A stretch of 64,000 nt of DNA from Anoxybacillus amylolyticus (GCF_001634285.1 NZ_CP015438.1:1872001-1936000); one strand, 5' to 3'; shown: positions 33,774 through 41,936, counted from the first letter of the stretch. A program made the numbers and translations. Notes: a model not told the origin generated them from the letters alone.

Positions 33774-34174
33774 TTTGTTTTGAGAAGCGTTTCATGCACT
33801 GTTTCTTTTTTCCCCCTCTGCGTATGTAAATGGATAAAACCATAATGGTTAATAATCGTCTCGATCAAAATTTTCTTCCGGTCTTTCCCTTTCAATTTAA
33901 TATTCATTTGCCGCCCGATGGCGATAATATCGTCTTTTTTGAAGCGGGATAAAAATGAAATGGCTTCTTCTTTGTTCATCGTTTTTATTTTTTGGATAAC
34001 AGCTGTGTAATCTGGTATGTCGTCTACCTTCGGTTGTTGCGCTGGTTTGTTCGTACGGGCGCTCGAGAGTCTTACGGATAAATCTGTCAACATCTCGTCA
34101 ACGGTGACCGATTCATACTGCTTTAAAATCGCCAGCACTTTTTCTAAAGTATCGATTGCTGTTTGTACTTTCAT
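33770..34174 (-). CDS. SAP-like domain protein coupled to ParA
   Basis: 134 residues from ATG 34174. N-terminal helical part (AIDTLEKVLAILKQYESVTV), a linker with prolines, then KKDDIIAIGRQMNIKLKGKD followed by RKKILIETI, which resembles the SAP/HeH helix-extended-loop-helix DNA-binding motif. It overlaps the parA stop by 4 nt (ATGA), so both are co-translated. ParA systems need a DNA-binding partner, and this protein fits that role by position; resemblance to classic ParB is absent. Confidence 0.65.
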   Translation of the reverse strand: MKVQTAIDTLEKVLAILKQYESVTVDEMLTDLSVRLSSARTNKPAQQPKVDDIPDYTAVIQKIKTMNKEEAISFLSRFKKDDIIAIGRQMNIKLKGKDRKKILIETIINHYGFIHLHTQRGKKETVHETLLKTK

Positions 34175-35145
34175 ACTACCACTCCATCGCCTAGCTTATT
34201 TAAAAATTCACGTGTAATATTTATAACGCCATCAATTTGTTTTGTATAATTTGAATGTGGAAAGGCAAACACCGGACAACTATGAGCCGATGCTCTCGAA
34301 ATGCCGTCTCCGTGCGTTAAATAGTGTTCGAAAATATCTGTCGGGAATAGTTCTTTCAACGTACTAATGATATTGTCTTGTGTATCTTTCGGCTTGCCTC
34401 CGTATTCACGAATTTGGTTCAGCACGATGCCGATGAGTTTTGTTTCTTTGTACATTTTTGCAGCAGAACGGAATAAGTCGTTTAAGCTGCGAACTTTGTG
34501 GGTAATGGAAGAGAGACCGTATGACGACAGGCGATCTGGGATAGTGGGAATCAAGTAAAAATCGCTTGCATAAAGGGCGTTTTGCGTTACATAGTTCAAA
34601 TTTGGTGGACAATCAATCAAAATAAAATCATATTGATTTTTTACCGCATTCAAGATGTTGTTCAAAATTTGAAACTTGTAAATGTCTGCTCCGATGAGCT
34701 TTTGGTCAAAGTTCGGGCGTGAATAAACAGCGATGTTCATGTCTGTGTAAATGAGGTCTTCGTGGGACGGTAGTAAATCAATGTGGTCATATACTTTGTC
34801 ATTTCCGCTTTTCACGCATGCTTTTAGGATGTATTGCTCAACATTAATAGTAGATTGTTCGTTTTGCAAAAACTGTTCAAACAATTCTTTTAGTGTTCCA
34901 ATCGTTGTCGGGCTATCGTACACCATCTCTGCAAATCGCTCTGGAGTTAAACATGAAATAGACAGATTACATTGGGCATCAGCATCAACTAGTAACACTT
35001 TTGGTAATGAACGGTGCCCGAGAAAACCCTCGAATTCATCAGCGGATATATGCTGCAACCCTGCAGCTAAATGATGAGTGAGCGTTGTTTTTCCAACCCC
35101 TCCTTTCCAATTAATTACACTGATTACTTTCGCTTGTTTTTTCAT
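34171..35145 (-). CDS. ParA/Soj-family ATPase
   Basis: 324 residues from ATG 35145 with GAGGGAGGAATCAT upstream. Deviant Walker A KGGVGKTT (residues 14-21), Walker A' VLLVDADAQCNLS, and DFILIDCPPNLNYVTQNAL (Walker B). ParA ATPases position plasmids, chromosomes or protein complexes. The size and long C-terminal part match plasmid-type ParA. No origin, Rep or parS-like repeat is visible nearby, so it is probably an integrated relic or a part of an island-specific system. Confidence 0.88.
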   Translation of the reverse strand: MKKQAKVISVINWKGGVGKTTLTHHLAAGLQHISADEFEGFLGHRSLPKVLLVDADAQCNLSISCLTPERFAEMVYDSPTTIGTLKELFEQFLQNEQSTINVEQYILKACVKSGNDKVYDHIDLLPSHEDLIYTDMNIAVYSRPNFDQKLIGADIYKFQILNNILNAVKNQYDFILIDCPPNLNYVTQNALYASDFYLIPTIPDRLSSYGLSSITHKVRSLNDLFRSAAKMYKETKLIGIVLNQIREYGGKPKDTQDNIISTLKELFPTDIFEHYLTHGDGISRASAHSCPVFAFPHSNYTKQIDGVINITREFLNKLGDGVVV

Positions 35146-35220
35146 GATGATTCCTCCCTCGTTGTACGTGAACAGTTTATATGTATGGGGGTTATTTCTT
35201 TGTTATGACAAACTCTCTAG

Positions 35221-35297
35221 CACACTTCACACCCCAAAGGTTGTCAAAGTTTCATCGAAACAGAGAGTGGAATAGCCTCTCTGTTTTTTCATTTCCG
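35221..35297 (+). repeat. R repeat copy 7 (R8 by position), most diverged
   Basis: CACACTTCACACCCCAAAGG, then CGAAACAGAGAGTGGAATAGCCTCTCTGTTTTTTC: the stem is kept (AACAGAGAG / CTCTCTGTT) with a shorter loop although the rest has drifted, so the hairpin is the conserved part. Confidence 0.75.
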
Positions 35298-35336
35298 CAG
35301 CAGGAATGTCACCATTTTTGCAGAAAAGCTTGAAAA

Positions 35337-35835
35337 AATTCCGATTTCTGACCGTTGAATTACGCAAACAAAACTAGCGTGATTACATTCGCCACGATAA
35401 CCCTATTGCCGCTGCGTTGTTAAGCAAAATGGGATATACTGAAAGTGAACGAGTGGAGTGAAAAAAGCAATTTTTACGCATGATTGTACGCATGGAATTA
35501 GACGAAACAAAGCAGCGATTGTTAATCGGCTTTTTTGAAACATATGTCCAACTGTCAGACGAAGAAGAACAGCAATTACGAAACGAGGTGAGTGAAATGG
35601 AAACGAAAGAAAAAGAAAAAGAACAAGTTCTAGAGTTAATCATTTCATATGAGAAAAAAGCGTTAGAAAAAGGCTTGAAAGAAGGCATGGAACGAGGGTT
35701 ACAGCAAGGCTTACAACAAGGGCTACAACAAAAAAAGGCCATATTGCGAAAAAGATGCTGGAAAAAGGGTACGACGTACAGACGATTCATGAACTAACGG
35801 AGTTGTCAGTGGAAGAAATTGAGAGGTTGAAATGA
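35337..35835 (+). pseudogene. Rpn-family gene copy 6, 5'-deleted chimera
   Basis: Begins in the middle of a subtype I body (RFLTVELRKQN, stop, RDYIRHDNPIAAALLSKMGY, stop) and keeps the helical region and the intragenic start (ATG 35597 after GAGGTG). The repeat block is MERGLQQGLQQGLQQ. A frameshift in CAACAAAAAAAGGCC follows, after which the DNA still encodes tail type alpha (YDVQTIHELTELSVEEIERLK) otherwise seen on the subtype II copy 2. So this copy joins a subtype I body to a subtype II tail. Confidence 0.82.
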
Positions 35836-35877
35836 TATGATGCTGTGCCTCTTTTTTAAACATGACTTTATATAACT

Positions 35878-35903
35878 AAGGGAGCCATTCGGCTCCCTTT
35901 AAC
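35878..35903 (+). terminator. Terminator after rpn copy 6
   Basis: Perfect AAGGGAGCC (35878-35886) / GGCTCCCTT (35891-35899) with TTTAA. The left end of the IS200/IS605 element follows directly. Confidence 0.8.
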
Positions 35904-35979
35904 ATCTTTCCGAAATTCATCTCCCACTTCTAAACGAAGTGAAAGTGGGAGATGAATTTCGGTGAGGCGTAGGTATGAG

Positions 35980-36008
35980 TTGTTTCTTTTTTTGTGTTAT
36001 GATATAAT
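35980..36008 (+). promoter_or_regulatory. Promoter for tnpA
   Basis: TTGTTT (35980-35985) and TATAAT (36003-36008) with a 17-bp spacer, 33 bp before ATG 36041. Confidence 0.6.
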
Positions 36009-36040
36009 CAGTATTAGAAAAATGAAAGTCTGTTGTATCA

Positions 36041-36439
36041 ATGAAATTAGACAATAATAACCATTCAGTATTCCTGTTGTATTATCATCTTGTTCTGGTG
36101 GTAAAATATCGCAGACAAGTGATTGATGATACCATATCTGACTATGCAAAAGATATGTTTGTGAGATTGGGGAAAAATTACAATATTTCCTTGGTCGAAT
36201 GGAATCACGATATGGATCATGTGCATATTTTGTTCAAAGCACATCCGAATAGTGAACTATCAAAGTTCATCAATGCCTATAAAAGTGCAAGTTCTCGACT
36301 GATTAAAAAGCATTTTCCGCAAGTGAAAAGAAAACTGTGGAAAGAATATTTTTGGTCAAGAAGTTTTTGCCTGCTTACAACGGGCGGTGCCCCCCTTGAA
36401 GTAATAAAAAAATATATAGAAAATCAAGAGATGAAGTGA
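36041..36439 (+). CDS. tnpA: TnpA, IS200/IS605 tyrosine (Y1) transposase
   Basis: 132 residues, complete. HUH single-strand transposase: NHDMDHVHILFKA gives the His-hydrophobic-His metal site, and KKYIENQ near the C-terminus has the catalytic Tyr. It cuts and joins the element ends at the flanking hairpins. No strong ribosome site is seen before ATG 36041, consistent with low expression. tnpB begins 12 bp downstream. Confidence 0.93.
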   Translation: MKLDNNNHSVFLLYYHLVLVVKYRRQVIDDTISDYAKDMFVRLGKNYNISLVEWNHDMDHVHILFKAHPNSELSKFINAYKSASSRLIKKHFPQVKRKLWKEYFWSRSFCLLTTGGAPLEVIKKYIENQEMK

Positions 36440-36451
36440 TGTGGTGTCGAT

Positions 36452-37561
36452 ATGGTAAACAAAGCCTATCAGTTCCGCTTGTACCCAACAAAAGAACAAG
36501 AACAGCTGCTTGCCAAAACCTTCGGTTGTGTCCGTTTCGTTTATAACAAAATGCTTGAAGAACGCATACAAATTTATGAAAAGTTCAAAGACGACAAAGA
36601 AGCTTTGAAAAAACAAACATTTCCGACCCCTGCCAAGTACAAAAAGGAGTTTCCTTGGCTTAAAGAAGTGGATAGCCTTGCGTTAGCAAACGCCCAATTG
36701 AATTTGCAGAAAGCGTTTCAAAATTTCTTTTCGGGTCGTGCTGGATTTCCAAAGTTCAAAAACCGCAAGGCGAAACAGTCGTACACCACAAATGTGGTCA
36801 ATGGCAATATTCAACTTTCAGATGGCTATATCAAGTTACCCAAACGGAAATGGGTCAAGTTCAAGCAACATCGGGAGATTCCTGCCCACCATATCATCAA
36901 GGCTTGTACGATCACGAAAACAAAAACAGGAAAATACTATGTTTCTATTCTTACAGAGTACGAACATCAACCTGTACCAAAAGAAATACAAACGGTTGTT
37001 GGGCTTGATTTTTCCATGAATACGCTGTATGTCGATAGCGAGGGTAAGAGAGCCAATTATCCTCGTTTCTATCGGCAAGCATTGGAAAAATTAGCGAAAG
37101 AACAACGGATATTATCACGCCGAAAGAAAGGGTCTAATCGTTGGCATAAACAGCGTCTGAAAATTGCAAAGCTACATGAAAAAATGGCGAACCAACGAAA
37201 AGACTTTCTGCATAAGGAGTCGCACCAATTAGCGAAACTTTATGATTGCGTGGTCATCGAAGACCTCAACATGAAAGGGATGTCGCAAGTCCTGAATTTC
37301 GGCAAGAGCGTTCATGACAACGGCTGGGGGATGTTCACGACATTTCTCCAATACAAGTTAGAGGAGCAAGGGAAAAAGCTTATCAAAATAGATAAGTGGT
37401 TTCCGTCATCTAAAACTTGTTCATGTTGCGGTCAAGTAAAGGAATCTTTATCGCTTTCTGAGCGTACATTCCGCTGTGAATGTGGATTCGAGAGCGACAG
37501 GGACGTCAATGCGGCAATCAATATCAAACATGAGGGCATGAAACGATTAGCGATAGCCTAA
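36452..37561 (+). CDS. tnpB: TnpB RNA-guided nuclease
   Basis: 369 residues, apparently intact. The N-terminal helix-turn-helix/WED part (KAYQFRLYPTKEQEQLLAKT), RuvC-I GLDFSMN, RuvC-II VVIEDLNMKGM, zinc finger CSCCG...CRCEC-type (CSCCGQVKESLSLSERTF, CECGFESDRDVNAAIN) with the RuvC-III Asp are all present. TnpB uses an RNA from the right end to cut DNA at the empty donor site and so helps retain the element. All three catalytic acids are in place. Confidence 0.94.
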   Translation: MVNKAYQFRLYPTKEQEQLLAKTFGCVRFVYNKMLEERIQIYEKFKDDKEALKKQTFPTPAKYKKEFPWLKEVDSLALANAQLNLQKAFQNFFSGRAGFPKFKNRKAKQSYTTNVVNGNIQLSDGYIKLPKRKWVKFKQHREIPAHHIIKACTITKTKTGKYYVSILTEYEHQPVPKEIQTVVGLDFSMNTLYVDSEGKRANYPRFYRQALEKLAKEQRILSRRKKGSNRWHKQRLKIAKLHEKMANQRKDFLHKESHQLAKLYDCVVIEDLNMKGMSQVLNFGKSVHDNGWGMFTTFLQYKLEEQGKKLIKIDKWFPSSKTCSCCGQVKESLSLSERTFRCECGFESDRDVNAAINIKHEGMKRLAIA

Positions 37562-37680
37562 CTTGTCCTCGAACCGTGGGACACACGGGGATCGCTCAGT
37601 CAACTTCCCGTCATGAGATGGGATTACCTGAGAAGCCCCCACCTCTAAGCGAAGCATAGGTGGTGGGAGCATGTCACTGA
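37562..37680 (+). ncRNA. Candidate TnpB guide RNA (omega/reRNA) scaffold and element right end
   Basis: Directly after tnpB: CGGGGATCGCTCAGTCAACT, GGGATTACCTGAGAAGCCCC and the CCCACCT / AGGTGGTGGG hairpin. By analogy to studied IS605 elements, the RNA overlaps the end of tnpB and its guide is the sequence just past the right end (from about GCATGTCACTGAAGTTACG). The exact guide start is not fixed. Confidence 0.6.
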
Positions 37681-37722
37681 AGTTACGAGGTATTTTTTGT
37701 AGAGGATAGGAGAGAGAGGCAA

Positions 37723-38859
37723 ATGAAGATTCAATCGATTGAACCGACGCCAAGTCCCAATACGATGAAAGTGCTGCTCGATGAAGAGCTTCCATTTGGC
37801 ACGAGCTACAACTATAAGCCATCTCAAGCTGAACATGCCCCTGCCATCATCCAGCAATTGCTGCAAATTGAAGGAGTGAAAGGTATTTACCATGTCGCTG
37901 ATTTTTTAGCTGTGGAACGGCATGCGAAATATGATTGGAAAGCGATTTTAACAAGAGTGCGCGAAGTGTTTGGCGAACAGGTGGAGGAACTCCAAGACAA
38001 TGAACCTGTGCGCAACGATCATTTCGGCGAAGTGAAAGTATATGTGCAAATGTTGTATGGCTTGCCGATGCAAGTGAAGTTAACAGATGGACAGGAAGAG
38101 AGACGGGTCGGCTTGCCGAAGCCGTTTATCGATGCGGTGCTAGAAGCGCAAAAACATGCCGGCAATATTGTCGTTGAACGAAAATGGGTCGAAAAAGGCG
38201 TGCGGTACGGAACATTTGAAGAAATCGGTGCCGAGATTGTCGAGGAGTTGTCTGCCGCTTATCCGCCGGAACGGCTGGAGCGGTTCGTGCAAATGTTTAA
38301 AAGAGGCGAGCAGGCGAAAACACAAAAACGAGTGAGTTTTCAAGTGGCCGAACAAATGTTAGATGATCCGGACTGGACAAAACGATATGCAGCGTTGGAA
38401 CAGATGGCAGAGCCGACGGAAACCGACTTACCAGTATTGGCAAAGGCGTTAAAAGACGAGAAAGTAGCGATTCGCCGCTTGGCGACTGCGTATTTAGGAA
38501 TGATTGGCGGCAAAAGCGTGCTTCCATATTTATATGAAGCACTAAAAGACACAGCCGTTTCTGTGCGCCGTACCGCTGGCGACTGTTTGTCTGATATTGG
38601 TGACGTGGAAGCCATTTCTGTCATGGTCGAAGCGCTAAACGATGCAAGCAAGCTCGTTCGCTGGCGTGCCGCGATGTTTTTATATGAAAATGGCGATGAA
38701 TCCGTCTTGCCTGCGTTAAAAGCGGTCGAAAACGATCCGGAATTTGAAGTAAGCATGCAAGTAAAAATGGCGATTGAACGTATCGAAGGCGGCGAAGAAG
38801 CGAAAGGATCTGTTTGGAAACAAATGACGGAGAGTAGAAAGAGGGAAGGAGAATATTAA
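37723..38859 (+). CDS. ypgR: CvfC/YpgR-like protein: NifU-N domain plus HEAT repeats
   Basis: 378 residues, ATG behind GAGAGAGAGG. The N-terminal stretch IEPTPSPNTMKVLLDEELPF...IEGVKGIYHVADFLAVERHA is the Nfu/NifU N-terminal-like fold. The C-terminal half is HEAT-like repeats (AALEQMAEPTETDLPVLAKALKD, VAIRRLATAYLGMIGGKSVL, VSVRRTAGDCLSDIGD, LVRWRAAMFLYENGDE). The B. subtilis homologue is YpgR, and the staphylococcal one is conserved virulence factor C. The molecular role is not established. It begins about 40 bp after the IS605 right end, which may have displaced its promoter. Confidence 0.8.
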   Translation: MKIQSIEPTPSPNTMKVLLDEELPFGTSYNYKPSQAEHAPAIIQQLLQIEGVKGIYHVADFLAVERHAKYDWKAILTRVREVFGEQVEELQDNEPVRNDHFGEVKVYVQMLYGLPMQVKLTDGQEERRVGLPKPFIDAVLEAQKHAGNIVVERKWVEKGVRYGTFEEIGAEIVEELSAAYPPERLERFVQMFKRGEQAKTQKRVSFQVAEQMLDDPDWTKRYAALEQMAEPTETDLPVLAKALKDEKVAIRRLATAYLGMIGGKSVLPYLYEALKDTAVSVRRTAGDCLSDIGDVEAISVMVEALNDASKLVRWRAAMFLYENGDESVLPALKAVENDPEFEVSMQVKMAIERIEGGEEAKGSVWKQMTESRKREGEY

Positions 38860-38945
38860 AATGTTGGTTGAAGGGAGAAAGATATGTTCGTTACAATAAG
38901 AAAGAAAATTCTCTCCGCTTTGGAGGACAAAACCGAGGTGTATCG

Positions 38946-39653
38946 ATGAAGATTGAAGTATGGTCCGATTTTGTTTGTCCGTTTTGTTATATCGGCAAGC
39001 GGCGGTTAGAGCAGGCGCTTGCGTCTTTTCCACACCGGGAGAATGTTGAGATCATCTTCCGCAGCTTTGAACTCGATCCGAATGCGAAAAAAGAAACGCC
39101 ACTCAGCATTCACGAAATCATTGCGCAAAAATACGGCATTTCCGTAGACGAAGCGAAGCGAGTCAATACCGATATTAGCAAGCAAGCCGAGGCAATTGGT
39201 CTAACGTTTCATTTTGAGACGATGAAGCCGACCAATACGTTTGATGCCCACCGTCTGGCACAATACGCGAAGGAAAAAGGAAAGCTTGATGAAGTAGTCG
39301 AGCGTCTGTTTTACGCCTATTTTACGGAATCAAAGCGAATAAGTGATCGTGATGTATTGCTTGTGATTGCTGAATCTGTCGGACTTGATCGCCAAGAGAC
39401 AGAAGCGATGCTCGATGGTGGGCGTTATGCAGAGCACGTGCGAGAAGACGAAGCGATAGCGGCCCAACTCGGCGTTCGCGGTGTACCGTTTTTCGTGCTG
39501 AATCAAAAATATGCGATTTCTGGCGCTCAGCCTGTCGAAGTATTCCGTCAGGCGTTAGAGAAAGTATGGACGGAAGAACAGCAGTCCTCATCGCTACAAT
39601 CGCTCACGGAAGAAGGCGGAACGTGCACAGACGGGAATTGCGCGATCGACTAA
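38946..39653 (+). CDS. FrnE-like DsbA-family oxidoreductase
   Basis: 235 residues; ATG 38946 after ACCGAGGTG. The start MKIEVWSDFVCPFCYIGKRRL has the thioredoxin-fold CPFC active site (residues 12-15) and no signal peptide, so the protein is cytosolic. VRGVPFFVLNQKYAISGAQP has the cis-Pro loop. FrnE/2-hydroxychromene isomerase-like proteins are implicated in disulfide handling under oxidative stress. The end (GGTCTDGNCAID) adds a second pair of cysteines. Follows ypgR by 86 bp on the same strand. Confidence 0.88.
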   Translation: MKIEVWSDFVCPFCYIGKRRLEQALASFPHRENVEIIFRSFELDPNAKKETPLSIHEIIAQKYGISVDEAKRVNTDISKQAEAIGLTFHFETMKPTNTFDAHRLAQYAKEKGKLDEVVERLFYAYFTESKRISDRDVLLVIAESVGLDRQETEAMLDGGRYAEHVREDEAIAAQLGVRGVPFFVLNQKYAISGAQPVEVFRQALEKVWTEEQQSSSLQSLTEEGGTCTDGNCAID

Positions 39654-39667
39654 ATTCAAGGAAATGA

Positions 39668-39697
39668 AAAGCCGGCTAGGGTTCCCCAACCGGCTTT
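39668..39697. terminator. Bidirectional terminator
   Basis: AAAGCCGG / CCGGCTTT between two convergent genes. Confidence 0.75.
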
Positions 39698-39700
39698 ATC

Positions 39701-40273
39701 TTATTCCACATCATCCATATGCAAAATCGAATCAAGCGGAACCGCTAAATCTGGGTACAAAAAAGACGTTAATACATCTTTCGGACCGAATACCGCCCGT
39801 TTTTGAAACCGCCCGTCTTCTAAGCCGATGACTTCAATCGTCCGATTGCTTGGGTCCACGATCCAGTACTCTTTCACACCATTTGCTTCATACAAATGAT
39901 ACTTTTGATTGCGGTCTTTAATGCCTGTGCTAGCGGATAACACTTCGATCACGAGATCGGGTACGCCTTGTACTCGGTTTTTCTTCAGTTGATTTAAGTT
40001 GCAAATGACGAATAAGTCTGGCTGTACAACGGTTTGCGCTTCCTCTTCCTGTTTCGCTATATCGAATTGCACATCAAATGAAGATAAGATGAGGCGGCAT
40101 CCGCGTGCTTTGAAGTAAGGAGCTAAGGCGAGATGCAGTTCGCCGACGACATGTTGATGAACATACGAAGGCGATGCAAGCAAATAAGGGATACCGTCAA
40201 TCAGTTCCCAATTACCTTCCCATTGTTGAATATCTTTATATGAATACAAACGACCGTGTTGTACTTTTTCCAT
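39701..40273 (-). CDS. Uma2-family (DUF820) PD-(D/E)XK nuclease-like protein
   Basis: 190 residues from ATG 40273 (MEKVQHGRLYSYKDIQQWEG); a GTG at 40282 has poor spacing. The Uma2 pattern is present: WELIDGIPYLLASPSYVHQH, VQPDLFVICN, VPDLVIEVLSAST and KEYWIVDPSNRTIEVIGL. D and E-x-V/L at the expected strands fit a PD-(D/E)XK fold, but activity is unproven for the family. Convergent with the FrnE-like gene. Confidence 0.87.
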   Translation of the reverse strand: MEKVQHGRLYSYKDIQQWEGNWELIDGIPYLLASPSYVHQHVVGELHLALAPYFKARGCRLILSSFDVQFDIAKQEEEAQTVVQPDLFVICNLNQLKKNRVQGVPDLVIEVLSASTGIKDRNQKYHLYEANGVKEYWIVDPSNRTIEVIGLEDGRFQKRAVFGPKDVLTSFLYPDLAVPLDSILHMDDVE

Positions 40274-40282
40274 CTCTTCCAC

Positions 40283-40613
40283 ATCCTTTTTTGCCCTTTT
40301 CTACATTATATCACAACATAAAAGACACTTTTTCGCTTCTCCACTTCAAGGGACACTGTGCTGAAATGCACAGAAGAAGGGGAAAAGTATGTCTTTTTCA
40401 ATTTCTTGATAAGTTTCGACAAGTTTTTTTGTTTCTTTTTGCTATACTAACTTCAACGTTTCTTTAGGATTTCGGGGTGCTTGTGGAAAGGAAATGTTGG
40501 GGAACAGTTTTAAAGATGACTCGTGCGATTCGCAAGCTGAAGACTGAAACGAACGGAAAAGTTATCCGATTATTTCCAAATATTTTCGATTGATAAACGA
40601 AAGGAGCGGTTAT
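40283..40613. other. Gene-free stretch before a small membrane protein gene
   Basis: About 330 bp. TTTTTGCTATACTAACTT (near 40436-40453) could hold a -10 (TATACT) but no clear -35. No repeats or RNA structure recognised. Confidence 0.4.
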
Positions 40614-40958
40614 GTGAAAAAATGGTATCTTTTTGACACGTTTTGTGCGGCGATAATTTTATTATTTTCCTTCCTCTTTCAATCTTTTAACGTTGGATAT
40701 TACTCATATGGTTCTTTTTTAGGTGTTACAATCGGTTCAATTATTGTTGGTGTCATCAGAAATCGATTGAACCAAAAAGCGAAGTTTCGGCGTTCTTTAG
40801 TTGGCGTTATGCTTATATTGATTCTTTCCGTAAGCATCATTAAATTGTTCCCAATCCCCGTTCGTGATGTTGGGGATGTAGCAATGCCTTATATCAACAC
40901 TTGCATCAATGCATTTATTTATTTGTTCGTTACCAATATGATAAGTAGCAATCAATAA
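40614..40958 (+). CDS. Small four-helix membrane protein, unknown
   Basis: 114 residues; GTG 40614 follows AAAGGAGCGG, while the TTG at 40590 would contain that site. Four hydrophobic stretches (FCAAIILLFSFLFQSF, SFLGVTIGSIIVGVI, LVGVMLILILSVSIIKLF, INTCINAFIYLFVTNM) separated by a basic loop RNRLNQKAKFRR. No family recognised. Confidence 0.65.
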   Translation: MKKWYLFDTFCAAIILLFSFLFQSFNVGYYSYGSFLGVTIGSIIVGVIRNRLNQKAKFRRSLVGVMLILILSVSIIKLFPIPVRDVGDVAMPYINTCINAFIYLFVTNMISSNQ

Positions 40959-41145
40959 AGCAACCTAGCTATAATGAATGCCAGTCAATCTTTCTCCCCC
41001 GCTAGTAATGAAATAGAGCACAACGTATGGTATACTTGATTAACCTTTATAATCATCGAATATATATATAACAGTAAATGTTATTGTAGAACACTGATTA
41101 TCAAATGCTTTTTGTTAAACAAGTAGGAAGGAGGGGATAGCTGCG

Positions 41146-41694
41146 ATGGAATGGGTATCGTGTTTAGAAAAGCGCAATTTTTTAGCGTCTTTTTTGCAAA
41201 CATATCGTCTAAAGCATCCAGATGCTCGATTTGTCTTGAAACATTTGCTTCAACATTCCCATTTGCTTCAAAGCGTCCATTTTACGGAAACTGAGCAAAA
41301 ACAGGCGCGATGGCTCATTATTTCGACTGCGATGGCCGAGGAAGAAGGGCTCGTATTTTATCGACATGGTCAAAAAAGTACGAGTTTGGCAGCAATTATG
41401 AGTGATTTGGCACTGCATCCAAACGAGCCGCTCTATTTAACGCTCCATTTTCCTGGAAAATCGAGAAATTTTTCATACCTTCGACTATCGGATCATCAAG
41501 CGTTTGACAACGTCCGGAGATATGAATTCCATCAGAAAATGGAAAAAGTGGCAGAAGAAGTGTTGGATGAATCATTAAAACGCCATGAAGTGGCAAGATT
41601 AAAAATGCAAATTGACCGAGCACTTGACCGGAAAGACATCGCATTGTTTCAACAGTTGACAGAGCAGTTGAAAAAATACGAAAGCCAAAGCTGA
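41146..41694 (+). CDS. YpiB/UPF0302-family protein
   Basis: 182 residues, ATG behind GGAAGGAGGGG. N-terminal MEWVSCLEKRNFLASFLQTY and the C-terminal LKMQIDRALDRKDIALFQQL then TEQLKKYES match the layout of the UPF0302 (YpiB-like) family of Firmicutes, whose role is unknown. Soluble, mostly helical. Stands alone. Assignment is by general pattern. Confidence 0.65.
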   Translation: MEWVSCLEKRNFLASFLQTYRLKHPDARFVLKHLLQHSHLLQSVHFTETEQKQARWLIISTAMAEEEGLVFYRHGQKSTSLAAIMSDLALHPNEPLYLTLHFPGKSRNFSYLRLSDHQAFDNVRRYEFHQKMEKVAEEVLDESLKRHEVARLKMQIDRALDRKDIALFQQLTEQLKKYESQS

Positions 41695-41936
41695 CAATAG
41701 GCGTCTGCTTTGGCCGTTCATTTAACATAAAAAGGATGTGGAATGGACGGAAAAATGATGACGTGCATTGATAGAATAGAAAAAATGTGATAAAGTAGAA
41801 TAGAAATGTATTTTTATTTTTTAAAAAATATCCCTATTATAATTATACAACAAAATATCGTTTCTGTCAACTATCATTTTTTAAACCTCTGCTAAATGAG
41901 GAAAATGGGGGACTCATTTTTACAAGGAGTGATGAA
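41695..41936. other. AT-rich upstream region of helD
   Basis: About 240 bp without a gene; TATAAT at about 41836 and an AAAAAATA-rich stretch could form a promoter. Not resolved further. Confidence 0.35.

Larger units (their letters stand above)
35904..37680 (+). mobile_element. IS200/IS605-family element with tnpA and tnpB
   Basis: Left-end hairpin is a perfect 20-bp palindrome (35910-35929 / 35943-35962, CCGAAATTCATCTCCCACTT). tnpA and tnpB are both intact and on one strand. The right end has a CCCACCT / AGGTGGTGGG hairpin (37634-37667). Such elements move as single strands and leave no target duplication, so exact edges cannot be fixed; CCCTTTAA before the left hairpin is where the target motif should lie. 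Confidence 0.88.

Noticed and set aside
5645-35297. CRISPR array as explanation for the R repeats
   Set aside because: Spacing is thousands of bases, the intervals are genes and insertion sequences, and there are no cas genes.
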